A stretch of 64,000 nt of DNA from Paenibacillus campinasensis (GTDB lineage Bacteria; Bacillota; Bacilli; Paenibacillales; Paenibacillaceae): contig NZ_NPBY01000063.1 of the NCBI RefSeq assembly GCF_002272015.1, positions 1-64,000 of the forward strand. The letters are read 5' to 3'. The translations under genes were made by a program, and so were the position numbers. This document shows positions 48,094-58,334 of the stretch, piece by piece (positions within the stretch are counted from its first letter, which is position 1; each line of letters opens with the position of its first letter). A model generated the notes under the pieces. It did not search any database and had not been told where the DNA came from. It worked only from the letters and a program-made list of their open reading frames with translations.

Positions 48094-50607
48094 TTAAGCG
48101 TTCTGCCCATGACAATGCTTGTACTTCTTGCCGCTGCCGCATGGACATGGATCGTTACGGCCCACCTGATCGCCGACCTGAACCGGACGCTTCTGTGCAG
48201 GCTCACCGCCGCTGTTGGTGGATACCTTGTTCTCGTCCACGACAGCCTGGCGCTCCTGGTTCGTAGCGATGTGTGCCTTCATAATGTAGGTCGACACTTC
48301 TTCCTGGATCGTCGCAATCATGGCATTAAACATTTCGAAGCCCTCGAACTGGTATTCACGCAGCGGATCGGTACCGCCGTAAGCACGGAGATGAATACCT
48401 TGACGAAGCTGGTCCATCGCATCGATATGGTCCATCCACTTGCTGTCTACGGCACGCAGGACGATAACCTTCTCGAACTCCCGAACCATTTCATGGCCGA
48501 GTGCCTGCTCGCGTTCCTCATACTTGCTCAGCACGCGTCCGAAGATGTATTCCACCATCTCTTCCGGCTCTTTGCTCCACAGATCTTCACGGGTAATCGC
48601 GCCCTCATCAAGCAGCTTGTTGTTAACGTAATCGGCCACTTCCTGCAGTTCCCAGTTCTCCGGAATATCGTCACTGCAGTGCGCTTCTACCACACGCTGG
48701 ATAACAGGCTTGATCATATCCAGGACGATCTGCTTGATGTCCTCGGATTCCAGAATCTCACGGCGCTGCTTGTAGATGATTTCGCGCTGCTGGTTCATCA
48801 CGTCGTCATATTGCAGAACGACTTTACGCATGTCGAAGTTGTTGCCTTCTACCCGCTTCTGAGCCGATTCCACCGCGCGTGTAATCATCTTGCTCTCAAT
48901 CGGCTGGTCTTCTTCGAAGCCCAGGCGCTCCATCATGTTCAGCACGTTATCAGTGCCAAAACGCTTCATCAGTTCATCCCCGAGCGACAGGTAGAACTGG
49001 GTCGAGCCCGGATCCCCTTGACGACCCGCACGACCGCGGAGCTGATTATCGATCCGGCGGGATTCATGGCGCTCTGTACCGATGATGTGCAGACCGCCAA
49101 TCTCCTGAACGCCTTCACCCAAGATAATATCCGTACCGCGTCCTGCCATGTTCGTTGCGATTGTAACCGCGCCTGGCTGGCCCGCTTTGGAGATGATCTC
49201 AGCTTCCTCCGCATGATACTTCGCGTTCAACACCTTATGCTTAACGCCCTTGCGCTTGAGCATCTCGGACAGTCGCTCGGAATTCTCGATGGAGACCGTA
49301 CCAACCAGCACCGGCTGGTTCTTCTGGTGACGCTCCACGATTTCGTTGACAACGGCCTTGAACTTGCCGTCTACACTCTTATAGACGACATCCGGCATGT
49401 CGTTACGACGGTTCGGTCTATTGGTAGGAATCTGGAGCACTTCAAGACCATAGATCTTCTTGAACTCCTCTTCCTCCGTCTTCGCCGTCCCTGTCATACC
49501 CGCCAGCTTGCGGTACATCCGGAAGTAGTTCTGGAACGTAATCGTCGCAAGCGTCATGCTCTCATTCTGAACTTCAATGCCTTCCTTGGCTTCGATCGCT
49601 TGATGGAGACCATCGCTATAACGGCGACCTGCCATCAGGCGGCCCGTAAATTCGTCGACGATGACAATTTCATCTTCCGTCACGACATAATCGACATCCC
49701 GGCGCATAATGACATTGGCCTTCAGCGCCTGAACAATGTGGTGATTCAAGGTTACATGGTTATGGTCGTACAGGTTGTCGATGCCAAAAGCGCGCTCGGC
49801 TGCCGCCACACCTTTCTCGGTCAGCGAAACGGCCTTGACCTTGATATCGACCGTGTAGTCTTCCTCCGGTACGAGACGCTTCACAAAACGGTCTGCCGCA
49901 AAGTACAGCTCCGTCGACTTCTGCGCTTGACCTGAAATGATCAGCGGTGTCCGTGCTTCGTCGATCAGAATGGAGTCAACCTCGTCAATGATACAGAAAT
50001 ACAGCGGACGCTGTACCATCTGCTCTTTATACAGCACCATGTTATCGCGGAGATAGTCGAAGCCGAATTCATTATTCGTTCCATACGTAATATCGCATGC
50101 ATACGCATGCTGCTTCTCCGCATGCTCCATGCCGCTCAGGTTCACCCCGACGGTCATGCCCAGGAAGTTATATATTTGCCCCATCTCAGAGCTGTCACGC
50201 TGCGCCAGATAATCGTTGACGGTAACAACGTGAACACCTTTCCCCAGGAGGGCATTCAAATAAACCGGCAGTGTACCCACCAGGGTCTTACCTTCACCGG
50301 TCTTCATTTCAGCGATTTTCCCTTCGTGGAGGGCCATACCTCCGACTAGCTGGACATCATAATGACGTTTGCCCAGCGTCCGTTTGGAAGCCTCGCGGAC
50401 TGTCGCAAACGCTTCAGGGAGCAGTTCCTCCAGCGTCTCACCTTTCTCGATCCGTGCGCGGAACTCTTCTGTTTTAGCTCGTAGCTGCTCGTCCGAGAGC
50501 GCCTCAAACTGCGGTTCCAATTGGTTGATTACATCGACCGTCTTCATGAGACGTTTGACATCACGCTCGTTGGTGTCGCCGAAAATCTTTTTGACAAGTC
50601 CTAGCAT
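48094..50607 (-). CDS. secA: Protein translocase ATPase SecA
   Basis: An 837-residue motor that drives preproteins through SecYEG. The ATG at 50607 ([11 protein letters not shown]) has AAAGGGG upstream; a frame opening to 50661 lacks one. Visible features are Walker [15 protein letters not shown] (about residue 100), the DEAD-type motif [17 protein letters not shown] and helicase motif [12 protein letters not shown]-terminal zinc-binding SEC-C motif, [16 protein letters not shown], binds SecB or phospholipid. Length is typical for Bacillales SecA1. A promoter is seen at 50757-50785. Confidence 0.98.
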   Translation of the reverse strand: MLGLVKKIFGDTNERDVKRLMKTVDVINQLEPQFEALSDEQLRAKTEEFRARIEKGETLEELLPEAFATVREASKRTLGKRHYDVQLVGGMALHEGKIAEMKTGEGKTLVGTLPVYLNALLGKGVHVVTVNDYLAQRDSSEMGQIYNFLGMTVGVNLSGMEHAEKQHAYACDITYGTNNEFGFDYLRDNMVLYKEQMVQRPLYFCIIDEVDSILIDEARTPLIISGQAQKSTELYFAADRFVKRLVPEEDYTVDIKVKAVSLTEKGVAAAERAFGIDNLYDHNHVTLNHHIVQALKANVIMRRDVDYVVTEDEIVIVDEFTGRLMAGRRYSDGLHQAIEAKEGIEVQNESMTLATITFQNYFRMYRKLAGMTGTAKTEEEEFKKIYGLEVLQIPTNRPNRRNDMPDVVYKSVDGKFKAVVNEIVERHQKNQPVLVGTVSIENSERLSEMLKRKGVKHKVLNAKYHAEEAEIISKAGQPGAVTIATNMAGRGTDIILGEGVQEIGGLHIIGTERHESRRIDNQLRGRAGRQGDPGSTQFYLSLGDELMKRFGTDNVLNMMERLGFEEDQPIESKMITRAVESAQKRVEGNNFDMRKVVLQYDDVMNQQREIIYKQRREILESEDIKQIVLDMIKPVIQRVVEAHCSDDIPENWELQEVADYVNNKLLDEGAITREDLWSKEPEEMVEYIFGRVLSKYEEREQALGHEMVREFEKVIVLRAVDSKWMDHIDAMDQLRQGIHLRAYGGTDPLREYQFEGFEMFNAMIATIQEEVSTYIMKAHIATNQERQAVVDENKVSTNSGGEPAQKRPVQVGDQVGRNDPCPCGSGKKYKHCHGQNA

Positions 50608-50756
50608 GGTTAACCCCTTTCGTGCAAAACAAGTGATCGAATCAACTTCATTAAATGCCAAAGGGTTAAATGATGAAATCGATTCATGGATTCCTTATGA
50701 TTTCCCATTCCTGGCAGGCCTCTTGAAGTCCGTCCACCGGAATAGGGTTTGCATAA

Positions 50757-50785
50757 ATTGTAACAGTTTGTATGTGATGCCGCAA
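50757..50785 (-). promoter_or_regulatory. Probable secA promoter
   Basis: On the minus strand TTGCGG (50780-50785), a 17-base spacer, TACAAT (50757-50762). This leaves a leader of about 140 bases in which I saw no clear regulatory structure. Confidence 0.45.
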
Positions 50786-50943
50786 CATTAGGGTTACTTC
50801 AAGAGTGAGATAGCGGCATTTTCTCTTCTTCTTTAAGACGCCTTAATTATATGAAAAGTTGCGAAGCCGGGAGACACCATATTTTTCTGCTGCTTCCAGG
50901 CGGGCTGTTCTGAGCGCCCTCAAGCGCATCCTACAACTCAAAT

Positions 50944-50976
50944 AAAGAGCCCCACCCGGCATTCGGGTGAAGGCTC
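50944..50976 (-). terminator. Terminator after hpf
   Basis: On the minus strand a GAGCC-CACCCG stem pairs across an AATGC loop and is followed by TTTATTTG, about 110 bases downstream of the hpf stop. Confidence 0.65.
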
Positions 50977-51082
50977 ATCCTGCAGTCTCATGTCATGGTA
51001 AATCTATCGTCGCTTGCGTATGGAGCCTGCGGCTTGGCCATGCAGATGGATAGCAACTAGCGGGGAGCTAGCAGCACTTGGC

Positions 51083-51643
51083 TTAGCCTTGCTCAATCAG
51101 TCCATACTTGCCGTCATCACGCTTGTAGACGACATTCACTTCCTTGGTGTCAATGTTGGAGAAAACGAAAAAGTCATGTCCAACCAAGTTCATTTGTAAA
51201 ATAGCTTCTTCCACATCCATCGGCTTCATGGCAAAACGCTTCGTGCGGACGACCTGATACTGGTCCTCTTCATGTTCGTCCTCATGAACAGCGTTCCCTG
51301 CGGCCTGGTCATTCTCGGCAATCAGCATTTTCAGACTGCCTTCCTGACGGAACTTACGGTTCAGCTTCGTCTTGTGTTTGCGAATCTGACGTTCCAACTT
51401 GTCCACAACAGCGTCAATGGAAGCATACATATCATCGCTTCGATGTTCCGCGCGCAGAACCACGCCTGGGAGCGGAATCGTCACTTCCACTGTGTGCAAT
51501 CCTCGAATGACACTAAGGGTAACGTATCCTTCTGAGGCGGGGGGTGCATCAAAGTACTTCTCAAGTCTGCTGAGCTTCTTGTCAACATAGTCCTTCAAAG
51601 CTTCGGTCACTTCAATTTGTTGACCTCGAATACTGAATTGCAT
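51083..51643 (-). CDS. hpf: Long ribosome hibernation promoting factor
   Basis: A 186-residue protein starting at the ATG at 51643 (MQFSIRGQQIEVTEALKDYV), eight bases after AAAGGAGGAG. The frame runs open to 51901 but the added part is not protein-like. The N-terminal domain (1-100) is the HPF/RaiA fold that occupies the decoding centre. The C-terminal domain (about 125-186) contains KRFAMKPMDVEEAILQMNLV and GHDFFVFSNIDTKEVNVVYK, the part that dimerises 70S ribosomes into 100S particles. In B. subtilis this gene (yvyD) sits between fliT and secA and is induced by SigB and SigH. Here I see a SigA-like promoter. Confidence 0.95.
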   Translation of the reverse strand: MQFSIRGQQIEVTEALKDYVDKKLSRLEKYFDAPPASEGYVTLSVIRGLHTVEVTIPLPGVVLRAEHRSDDMYASIDAVVDKLERQIRKHKTKLNRKFRQEGSLKMLIAENDQAAGNAVHEDEHEEDQYQVVRTKRFAMKPMDVEEAILQMNLVGHDFFVFSNIDTKEVNVVYKRDDGKYGLIEQG

Positions 51644-51667
51644 AGGGCACTCCTCCTTTGCAACCTT

Positions 51668-51696
51668 ATTATACCATTTTGTTAATGCTGTGTAAA
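51668..51696 (-). promoter_or_regulatory. hpf promoter
   Basis: On the minus strand TTTACA (51691-51696), a 17-base spacer and TATAAT (51668-51673), about 25 bases before the start codon, giving a very short leader. Confidence 0.7.
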
Positions 51697-51907
51697 AGGC
51701 AGTTTTGTGAATTTTCGCACATAATATGGAAAGGAAAATATTGGGGGATTGCCGTGGAAAGATTGCGTCATTGTTATGGATACTCGCCTCTTGTGGCCGG
51801 CTAAGGAATCGTGGCTTGGCGGCATCATTCGTATTCGTGTGCGATGAGCTGGCTGTGAGCGGAACCCCGGTCGCACACGGGACGGGCATCCGCCGCGACA
51901 CCGCTTA

Positions 51908-51943
51908 CAAAAAACAGAAAAAGACCCTGACGAATCAGGGTCT
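51908..51943 (-). terminator. Terminator after the cold-shock gene
   Basis: On the minus strand AGACCCTGA pairs with TCAGGGTCT around a 4-base loop, followed by TTTTTCTGTTTTTTG. Confidence 0.8.
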
Positions 51944-52011
51944 CTCGCTAGCGAATCCTCAATTGCTAACCATCTATACCATGTTTATGTAGGTCGGCTG
52001 TGCCGGGATGA

Positions 52012-52209
52012 TTATAATTTGATTACGTTAGCTGCTTGCGGGCCACGTGCTCCTTCAACGATTTCAAATTCAACGGACTGTCCTTCTTCCAGGGTCTTGA
52101 AGCCTTCAGACTGGATTGCGGAGAAGTGTACGAAAACGTCGCCGCCATCTTCAGTTTCGATGAAGCCATAACCTTTTTCTGCGTTGAACCATTTAACTTT
52201 ACCTTGCAT
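52012..52209 (-). CDS. Cold-shock protein, CspA/CspB family
   Basis: A 65-residue OB-fold RNA chaperone. RNP1 KGYGFIE (residues 13-19) and RNP2 VFVHFSAI (about 26-33) are intact, and the beginning [13 protein letters not shown] is typical. Csp proteins bind single-stranded RNA and melt structures during cold shock or fast growth. It has its own promoter at 52272-52301 with a leader of about 55 bases and a terminator, so it is monocistronic. Which of the usual several paralogues it corresponds to cannot be said. Confidence 0.96.
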   Translation of the reverse strand: MQGKVKWFNAEKGYGFIETEDGGDVFVHFSAIQSEGFKTLEEGQSVEFEIVEGARGPQAANVIKL

Positions 52210-52271
52210 GCACTAACATTCCCTTCATTGTCAAATAAAGTGTGACAGTAATTTGTCCGTCCACATTTCCG

Positions 52272-52301
52272 ACTATAGCACCCCGCGTTATCCAGTGTCA
52301 A
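52272..52301 (-). promoter_or_regulatory. Cold-shock gene promoter
   Basis: On the minus strand a perfect TTGACA (52296-52301), an 18-base spacer and TATAGT (52272-52277). This is the strongest-looking -35 in the window, in keeping with an abundant protein. Confidence 0.75.
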
Positions 52302-52463
52302 TCGCCCCGGAGACAGTTTTTTCCGTCAAAAAAAACGTCGGAAATTGTCTATAGGTCTTCGACACCAGAATTCGGCAGCAATAGACAAAAAAATGAACGA
52401 GTATGTCTGTCATATTATTAACCCAAGGGGCGGGAAGTGAAACATTGCTGACTCTCTGATATG

Positions 52464-52492
52464 AAAAAAGGGCGCTCTACGAGCACCCTTTT
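52464..52492 (-). terminator. Terminator after the vWA/IPT gene
   Basis: On the minus strand AAAAGGGtGCTC pairs with GAGCgCCCTTTT around a three-base loop, followed by T residues, 22 bases after the stop. It would end the fliD-fliS-fliT-vWA transcript. Confidence 0.8.
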
Positions 52493-52513
52493 CCCAATCA
52501 ATTACTATTTCCA

Positions 52514-55500
52514 TCATCTATATTCGAAATATAGAGCTCCGGATTGCTGACCATCAGGATTAACGACTCTTACCTCGACTGCACCAGGCGCATTTGCTCT
52601 AGGAGTGCGTAGTCTGAGTCTAGTTGCACTAAGCAGATCGGCAGAATATTCAACACCGTCAATATGAACTTTTGCCCCACTGACAAAATTAGAACCATCT
52701 ACATACAGCAGCGTACCTCCATTGACAGGACCGCTGGTAGGTGAAAGTGCCCGCAGTGTAGGTGCAGGAACTGGAGGTGGTGCGTCATAAGTAAACTGTG
52801 AAGTTGCCGAGTTACCGTTTGGATTGGTAATCACGATATCAACAGGGCCTGGTGCTGTACCTGCTGGAGTTCTAAATCGAACTCTAGTTGCACTCAAATA
52901 ATCATAATTTATAACATTACCATTAAACGTAACGGTTAAAGAAGGCTCAAGATACATGCCATCAACGTATACTAGCGTACCACCCGCAAGCGGACCATTA
53001 GAAGGACTTACATTGGTAATGATAGGCTGTAACTCCTCAAAAGTATACCCATTGTTGACGGTAAAAAACTGACCATCTGGATTGGTCACTGTAACATCAA
53101 CAATTCCAGCTGTTGTTACTTCTGGTGCTCTTACCCGGATTTTCGTGTCGCTTACAAACGTATGCAATCCTACTGTATAACCCCCAAAGCTAACCGTTGC
53201 ATTTCTTTGGAAGTTCTCTCCTGTTATCTCAACAATATTTCCACCTTTCGTATTTCCTACAGAAGGAGAAATCAGAGAAACTGTTGGCGCCGGAATTACA
53301 GGTGGCGGATCATAAGTAAACGCTGATAACAACGTTGCTTCTTTCATATCTGGATTGACGACCTTAAAATCGACAGCTCCAGGCGCGTTGACGGCCGGGG
53401 TGCGAAGTCTGAGACGAGAGGAGCTGAGATAATCAGCGGAAAGAGGTGTCTCTACTCCATCACGAACCATAAATAATTGAATCCCCTGCTGATAATTTGC
53501 ACCGTCAACGTAGATCAAAGTTCCTCCTGCCATCGGTCCGTTCGCTGGCGTTACACCGTTAATGACCGGATCGGGCTTCTCAGGAGGAGGGAGATAACTA
53601 AAGGCATCCTCTAGAACATCTGATTGCCCATCTGGATTGACGACTTTAATTGCTACCGACTTCACTTCGTTGCCAATCGGTGTTCTGAATCGAAGTCTCG
53701 TATCACTAAGATAACTAGTTGAAACTTCATTTTCATCAAAATAAACGACGGCTCCACTAACAAAGTCTTTACCATCTACATATACAAGCGTAGACTCATC
53801 CAACCTACCGGAGTTTGGAGACACAGCAGTAATTTGGGGTGGGTTCGGAGGCGGCGGAGGTAAAAATGTAAACGCCTGTGATAAAACTGATTCGGCCCCA
53901 TCCGTATTTACTACTTTTACATCCACAGTACCTTCTGGCGCTACCGGGGTTTTAACAGTAAGTCTTGAAGCTGAGTTAACCGTCACAGAAGGACTCTCAA
54001 TATCTCCAAAGAAAACCTTGGCCCCTGCTTTAAACTCCATTCCAGTGAGCACCACGATCTCGTCTCCAGTCGTAAGACCTTCATTAGGTGCAACATCAGT
54101 AAGTGTCAATTTAGGAGGTTCATCATAAAAGAATCCATCCTCGAGCACGGTGGTTGTGCCGTCCGGATTCTCTATAACCACGTCTACAGCTCCCCAAGTA
54201 TCTGTTGCAGGTGTTTGTAAATATAAATACCCGGAGTTGTAGTAGGTTAGAGATGTTACATATCGATCTCCGAATTTAACTTTAACACCGTTCATGAAGT
54301 TCTTACCATAGATCTTTACATTCGTATTCCCTGATATTGGACCATTTGTCGGCGTGATACTTGTGATTTCAGGTATTGCATAATAAGCAAAATCGATGGT
54401 GTCCGACTGGGAATCATCATTAATTACCTTCACCTGGGTCATACCTTGTGTTCCGTCAGGTGTAGTCGCAGTGATCTCGTTTTCATTTACGACAACCACA
54501 TTTGTCGCGAATTTAGTTCCGAACATCACTTTTGCATTTGCCCTAAAATTGGCGCCTGTAATGGTTACCGGCTCTCCACCGGCAGTCAACCCTTTATCAG
54601 GCGTAATACTATCAATCACAGGCGGCAAATAGGTGACCTCAAGATTTGCCGTTGGAATTCTATATGTTTTGGAAGATCCTGTGTAATCTTTATAAGTAAT
54701 CACAGATTCGGTGGTTGTTACAGGAAAGGTACCGTTCTTTCCTCCAGGTTTCTGTCGAATACTGTAAGTAAAGGTAAGGGTATCGTCCTTTAACTCGAGG
54801 AATCGCCATGTTAACGTATTACCTACAACTTCGGGTTTTGGAATATTATTGAGATAAGAATCTGGGACAATCTCAAAGCCAGGAGCCACAACATCCTTAA
54901 CTACGACGTCATACGCGCTGGCAAGACCAATCTCTTGAACGATGGCCTCATAAATAGCGCTCAAGCCAACGGATCCCAGCACAAAATGATGGTGATGAGA
55001 AGTTGTTGCCATGTTCTTAAGTAAATTATTCGGCGCACTATTATCCGGATTGTCTCCGACATTTAATAAAGCGATTGTATAGAATACAATCCCCGCGTCC
55101 TTCGCTTCGTTAGCTTTCTTTAGCGCGTAATCGAATGCATTCAGTCCATCACCAGTACCTGTCGCTTCACCGTCAGTCAATAAGACAATAACTGGCTGTG
55201 CTTCATCCCGATGATTAGCAAGCAGTTCTGTCGAGACGTTAATGGCATCCCCTGTAGCCGTTCCGCCATTAGCAAACAAAGTATCGATATAGCTCTTGGC
55301 ACCCGCTGCATCTGTGGTTAAGTCATAGGATCTTACATCCGAGCTATAGTCAACAATACCTACTCTATGCTGGGTCAGATCCATCAAATCAATAAATCCT
55401 TTTGCTGCCGATTTAGCAGCGTTCATCTTCTCCGTTCCCATACTTCCGGAACGGTCGATGACCAGTAAGACATCGTTCGGTTTCACTACATTGACGGGAG

Positions 55501-55678
55501 GCGTTCCCTGAATATTTAACGTAACTTCAGTTTCTCCTCCTACAAGAATACTTGATGGATTTAAGCTTTTTGTAGCTGTGACATAGCTTGCAGAACTGGC
55601 TGATGCAGGCTGCACAGGCACACCGCTTATAAGCAGAACAAAGGAAAGAAGCAATAAAGCTATTGACTTCTTATTCAT
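52514..55678 (-). CDS. Secreted von Willebrand A protein with eight IPT/TIG repeats
   Basis: A 1054-residue exported protein. The ATG at 55678 follows AAAAGGAGGAG. A signal peptide ends near residue 28 (QPASAS). The vWA domain (about 60-255) has a full metal-ion-dependent adhesion site: DRSGS (about 73), Thr in GGTATG and Asp in LLTDGE. A beta-rich linker (about 255-350) precedes eight tandem IPT/TIG domains of about 87 residues each. These have recurring motifs such as SPxxGPxxGGTLxYVDG, LRxRTP and VxNPDG, often separated by proline runs. There is no LPxTG, SLH or C-terminal membrane anchor. Its gene starts 13 bases after fliT and ends at a terminator, so it looks like part of the filament-cap operon. 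Function is unknown; adhesion or a filament-associated role is inference. Confidence 0.85.
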   Translation of the reverse strand: MNKKSIALLLLSFVLLISGVPVQPASASSASYVTATKSLNPSSILVGGETEVTLNIQGTPPVNVVKPNDVLLVIDRSGSMGTEKMNAAKSAAKGFIDLMDLTQHRVGIVDYSSDVRSYDLTTDAAGAKSYIDTLFANGGTATGDAINVSTELLANHRDEAQPVIVLLTDGEATGTGDGLNAFDYALKKANEAKDAGIVFYTIALLNVGDNPDNSAPNNLLKNMATTSHHHHFVLGSVGLSAIYEAIVQEIGLASAYDVVVKDVVAPGFEIVPDSYLNNIPKPEVVGNTLTWRFLELKDDTLTFTYSIRQKPGGKNGTFPVTTTESVITYKDYTGSSKTYRIPTANLEVTYLPPVIDSITPDKGLTAGGEPVTITGANFRANAKVMFGTKFATNVVVVNENEITATTPDGTQGMTQVKVINDDSQSDTIDFAYYAIPEITSITPTNGPISGNTNVKIYGKNFMNGVKVKFGDRYVTSLTYYNSGYLYLQTPATDTWGAVDVVIENPDGTTTVLEDGFFYDEPPKLTLTDVAPNEGLTTGDEIVVLTGMEFKAGAKVFFGDIESPSVTVNSASRLTVKTPVAPEGTVDVKVVNTDGAESVLSQAFTFLPPPPPNPPQITAVSPNSGRLDESTLVYVDGKDFVSGAVVYFDENEVSTSYLSDTRLRFRTPIGNEVKSVAIKVVNPDGQSDVLEDAFSYLPPPEKPDPVINGVTPANGPMAGGTLIYVDGANYQQGIQLFMVRDGVETPLSADYLSSSRLRLRTPAVNAPGAVDFKVVNPDMKEATLLSAFTYDPPPVIPAPTVSLISPSVGNTKGGNIVEITGENFQRNATVSFGGYTVGLHTFVSDTKIRVRAPEVTTAGIVDVTVTNPDGQFFTVNNGYTFEELQPIITNVSPSNGPLAGGTLVYVDGMYLEPSLTVTFNGNVINYDYLSATRVRFRTPAGTAPGPVDIVITNPNGNSATSQFTYDAPPPVPAPTLRALSPTSGPVNGGTLLYVDGSNFVSGAKVHIDGVEYSADLLSATRLRLRTPRANAPGAVEVRVVNPDGQQSGALYFEYR

Positions 55679-55691
55679 AACTCTCCTCCTT

Positions 55692-56003
55692 TTATGATTG
55701 TTTATCAAAGAAATATGACTCTGTGACGGCTGTCCGGGCATAATTGTCCTTTGCTAGTTGATTCAATTTCGTCATCTGCTGTTTCTTCACTTCCATCATG
55801 CCAACAATGGTTTGATGAAGACTGGCTACTTCTTGCAGCAAATTAAGCTCCTTCTCACTGTAGGCATCTTGGCTCGAGGATTGGAGCACTTCATAACATG
55901 AATCTATTTCCTTCTCAAGTTCGTAGTAGAGGGTAATTTGATTGCACTTTACAATTTCCGAATATTTGCTCTGCAATTGCTCTAAGATCTCTTCTCGGTT
56001 CAT
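55692..56003 (-). CDS. fliT: FliT-like flagellar protein
   Basis: A 103-residue, highly charged, probably all-helical protein whose start overlaps the fliS stop by four bases (ATGA). Size, helical character and position directly after fliS match FliT, the export chaperone that binds the FliD cap. Sequence identity in this family is low, so the call rests mainly on context. It is followed after 13 bases by the vWA/IPT gene. Confidence 0.75.
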   Translation of the reverse strand: MNREEILEQLQSKYSEIVKCNQITLYYELEKEIDSCYEVLQSSSQDAYSEKELNLLQEVASLHQTIVGMMEVKKQQMTKLNQLAKDNYARTAVTESYFFDKQS

Positions 56004-56395
56004 GATTTACCTTTAGCACTTTTGACTTGGGCCAATGCTTGTCTCCAAGTATCGGTATACTCTCTCGCAAACTCAATGACTTCATCAAGAATAGAGATAT
56101 CCTTATTCACTGCAAAATCCCCTATTCTTCGAATATAATAATCATATAGCTGCCTTAATTGATGAGAGATTTCATATTCGAAGTTTAGTGTTGCTATGAA
56201 CTCATACAGTATTGAGCGAGCCCCATGCAACCGATCCATCATTTCTGGAAATTGCCCCTTCTCATAGAGTACCCTTGCCATATTTAATTTACGATGCAAC
56301 TCTTCGTATAACAGGAGTGTTAAATCACCGGGGCTAGCGGTTTCTACCTTCGCTTTTAGATACTGTTGTTGATAATTGGGTGTCGGTGCCATCAT
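56000..56395 (-). CDS. fliS: Flagellin export chaperone FliS
   Basis: A 131-residue helical chaperone that keeps flagellin unfolded for type III export. The typical N-terminus YQQQYLKAKVETASPGDLTL (about residues 8-27) and the LLYEELHRKLN helix are present. In B. subtilis FliS also interacts with FliW in flagellin homeostasis. AGGAGAGG lies upstream of two tandem ATG codons (56395 and 56392). It lies 57 bases after fliD and is coupled to fliT. Confidence 0.95.
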   Translation of the reverse strand: MMAPTPNYQQQYLKAKVETASPGDLTLLLYEELHRKLNMARVLYEKGQFPEMMDRLHGARSILYEFIATLNFEYEISHQLRQLYDYYIRRIGDFAVNKDISILDEVIEFAREYTDTWRQALAQVKSAKGKS

Positions 56396-56452
56396 TTGTT
56401 AACCTCTCCTTATTAACGTAAGTTTCCATCATAAATAGGCGGCATTTCGATA

Positions 56453-57940
56453 CTATTGGCCTAACTGCTGTGCAATCCAGCTTGCTTGAGAATTTAGTTT
56501 GTGCAATGTTTTCTCCATGGCTGTAAACTGCTTATAGTAACGTTCCTCCACGGCCTTAAGGCGGTTTTCCAGTGTGTCAATTCTGCTGTTAAGATCTCTG
56601 AATTGTTGACCGAATATACTGCTGTCCGCACTGTCAGATATCGTCGTTGTACCGATTTGCTTGATGATTTTATTGATGCTCGTATTCAACGCGTTATAGA
56701 GCCTGTCCCCGTAGCCTGCCTCTTCAACATAACCCTGCTCGCCCGGTTTCAAGCTGGTGGTCTTGGTAAATAGATTCATAACCGCTTCCGGATTATTCGT
56801 GATAGCATCTTGGAGTTTCTGCTCGTCCAACTCCAGCTTTCCTAACTCGCCTGTCATGCCTGGGACAAACTTCTTAAATGTGATTCCTATATCCGACAAA
56901 CTATTAAATTCCTCTGGCAGACCCTCTACACTTTGGAGAAGCATCCCCCGAAGAGATGTCAGTGTTTCCTGTAAGATACTATCACGGTATAAAAGTCCAG
57001 TCTTGGCCTTCGATTCCCAGAGTTCAATTTGCTTTTCAGTCATACCTTCTTTTTGCTCACTCGTGAGCGGAGCATAGCTCCGATTCGGCACTGCCTTTGT
57101 TGCTCCATTAATTGAATCTACAAGAGCATTATACTGCTCAACAAATTCCTTAATGACGGAGGCAATATTTTGGGTATCCTGCGACACCGTAACGGACACC
57201 GCCGAAGTCGACACTCCTTGAATATCAAAACGTACGCCATTAAACTCAAAGGAGTTATTCTCCAGCTCCATGGTTGTTCCGTTTATAGTAACTGATGCGT
57301 TACTTCCGGTCTGGGGAAAAGAGGCTGAATCCAGCTTAAAGAAATTTTGAAGAACACCGTCAGGATCATCCACCTTCAGAACTGCCGACTCACCGGTAGA
57401 AGTTGTTGTCGCCATAAAACGCTTGTTAATGCTGTCAAAGCTAAGGTTAACGCCTGTATTCGCTGCGTTTACTTGCTTCATAACAGATTCATATGTCGAA
57501 TCGGGAGTCACTTTAATCTCGATGTCGCCCTTAGGACCGGTAATTGTGAACGTTTGTTCAGAGGAGACCCCTATTTTATCTTTTAAATTGATATTCGTTG
57601 TGTCCCCGGTTACAAGTGCTGACGAAGCCAGGCTATTCACTTGGATGCTATAGCTTCCACTAACAGCATTCGAAGATGATGTAGCCTTAATAACGGATTC
57701 ATTACTGCTTGAGGCTGCCTGTTTGTTAAATGATGTAGTGAACCTGAGCTTATCCGTTAGCGTGCGAAGAGCAGTCAGTTGGGTGTTCATTTCCTGGTAA
57801 GCTTCTCGTTTCCATGCCAACTTCTGTTTTTGTTGATTTAATTTGTTTAGAGGCATTCTTTCTGCAGTCATCAGCTGGCTAACTAGCATATCTGTATCTA
57901 GCCCCGAGGCGATACCTCCAAACCGAATAGGTGATATCAT
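56453..57940 (-). CDS. fliD: Flagellar hook-associated protein 2 (filament cap) FliD
   Basis: A 495-residue secreted cap protein that guides flagellin assembly at the filament tip. The N-terminus IRFGGIASGLDTDMLVSQLM (about 5-24) is the FliD_N signature, the centre contains the variable tip-exposed domains (about 60-330), and the C-terminal coiled coil (about 440-490) ends in SWIAQQLGQ. The length is normal. AGGAGG precedes the ATG. It follows flaG by 18 bases. Confidence 0.96.
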   Translation of the reverse strand: MISPIRFGGIASGLDTDMLVSQLMTAERMPLNKLNQQKQKLAWKREAYQEMNTQLTALRTLTDKLRFTTSFNKQAASSSNESVIKATSSSNAVSGSYSIQVNSLASSALVTGDTTNINLKDKIGVSSEQTFTITGPKGDIEIKVTPDSTYESVMKQVNAANTGVNLSFDSINKRFMATTTSTGESAVLKVDDPDGVLQNFFKLDSASFPQTGSNASVTINGTTMELENNSFEFNGVRFDIQGVSTSAVSVTVSQDTQNIASVIKEFVEQYNALVDSINGATKAVPNRSYAPLTSEQKEGMTEKQIELWESKAKTGLLYRDSILQETLTSLRGMLLQSVEGLPEEFNSLSDIGITFKKFVPGMTGELGKLELDEQKLQDAITNNPEAVMNLFTKTTSLKPGEQGYVEEAGYGDRLYNALNTSINKIIKQIGTTTISDSADSSIFGQQFRDLNSRIDTLENRLKAVEERYYKQFTAMEKTLHKLNSQASWIAQQLGQ

Positions 57941-57958
57941 TGTTCACACCTCCTGAGT

Positions 57959-58306
57959 TTATCCCTTTTCATCTACGATCAGACCAACCTGTCTGCAAAG
58001 ATTATAAACAAGGTCTATGAACTTCTCAGGCGGTATCTCCCTGATGACTTCATCCGTTTCCGTATCAACGACCTTCACTACAATTTGACGGCTCATGTCA
58101 TGAACAGACAGCTGCAAATGAGTACCTTGCGAAGCAAGCTTTTTGTTGGTCTTCTCTATCAGTTCATTAAAGTATTTGTCTCCTAATGAGAGACTAGGAT
58201 TTGATGTCATATCATTATGTCTATCCGCTTCCCCTTGTGCCTTAGCAGTACCTACATTGAAGTCATGGGATGAAGTCACGGGTTCATTTATTGGATTAAC
58301 TCGCAT
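57959..58306 (-). CDS. flaG: FlaG-family flagellar protein
   Basis: A 115-residue protein. The ATG at 58306 has GGGAG ten bases ahead; the TTG at 58315 is too close. The C-terminal half is the FlaG domain, with LQLSVHDMSRQIVVKVVD and IREIPPEKFIDLVYN (about residues 75-110). FlaG (YvyC in B. subtilis) influences filament length in some bacteria. It comes after the hag terminator and likely starts the flaG-fliD-fliS-fliT-vWA series, though I found no clear promoter in the 70-base gap. Confidence 0.92.
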   Translation of the reverse strand: MRVNPINEPVTSSHDFNVGTAKAQGEADRHNDMTSNPSLSLGDKYFNELIEKTNKKLASQGTHLQLSVHDMSRQIVVKVVDTETDEVIREIPPEKFIDLVYNLCRQVGLIVDEKG

Positions 58307-58334
58307 CCACTGCAACTCCCTTAATATTCATTGT

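Noticed and set aside
48109-49935. 608-codon open frame on the plus strand opposite secA
   Set aside because: It mirrors the codon pattern of secA, has no ribosome binding site and its translation has the His/Leu/Arg-rich look of an antisense frame.
51726-51992. 88-codon plus-strand frame upstream of hpf
   Set aside because: It has no convincing ribosome binding site, overlaps the csp terminator and has unremarkable composition.
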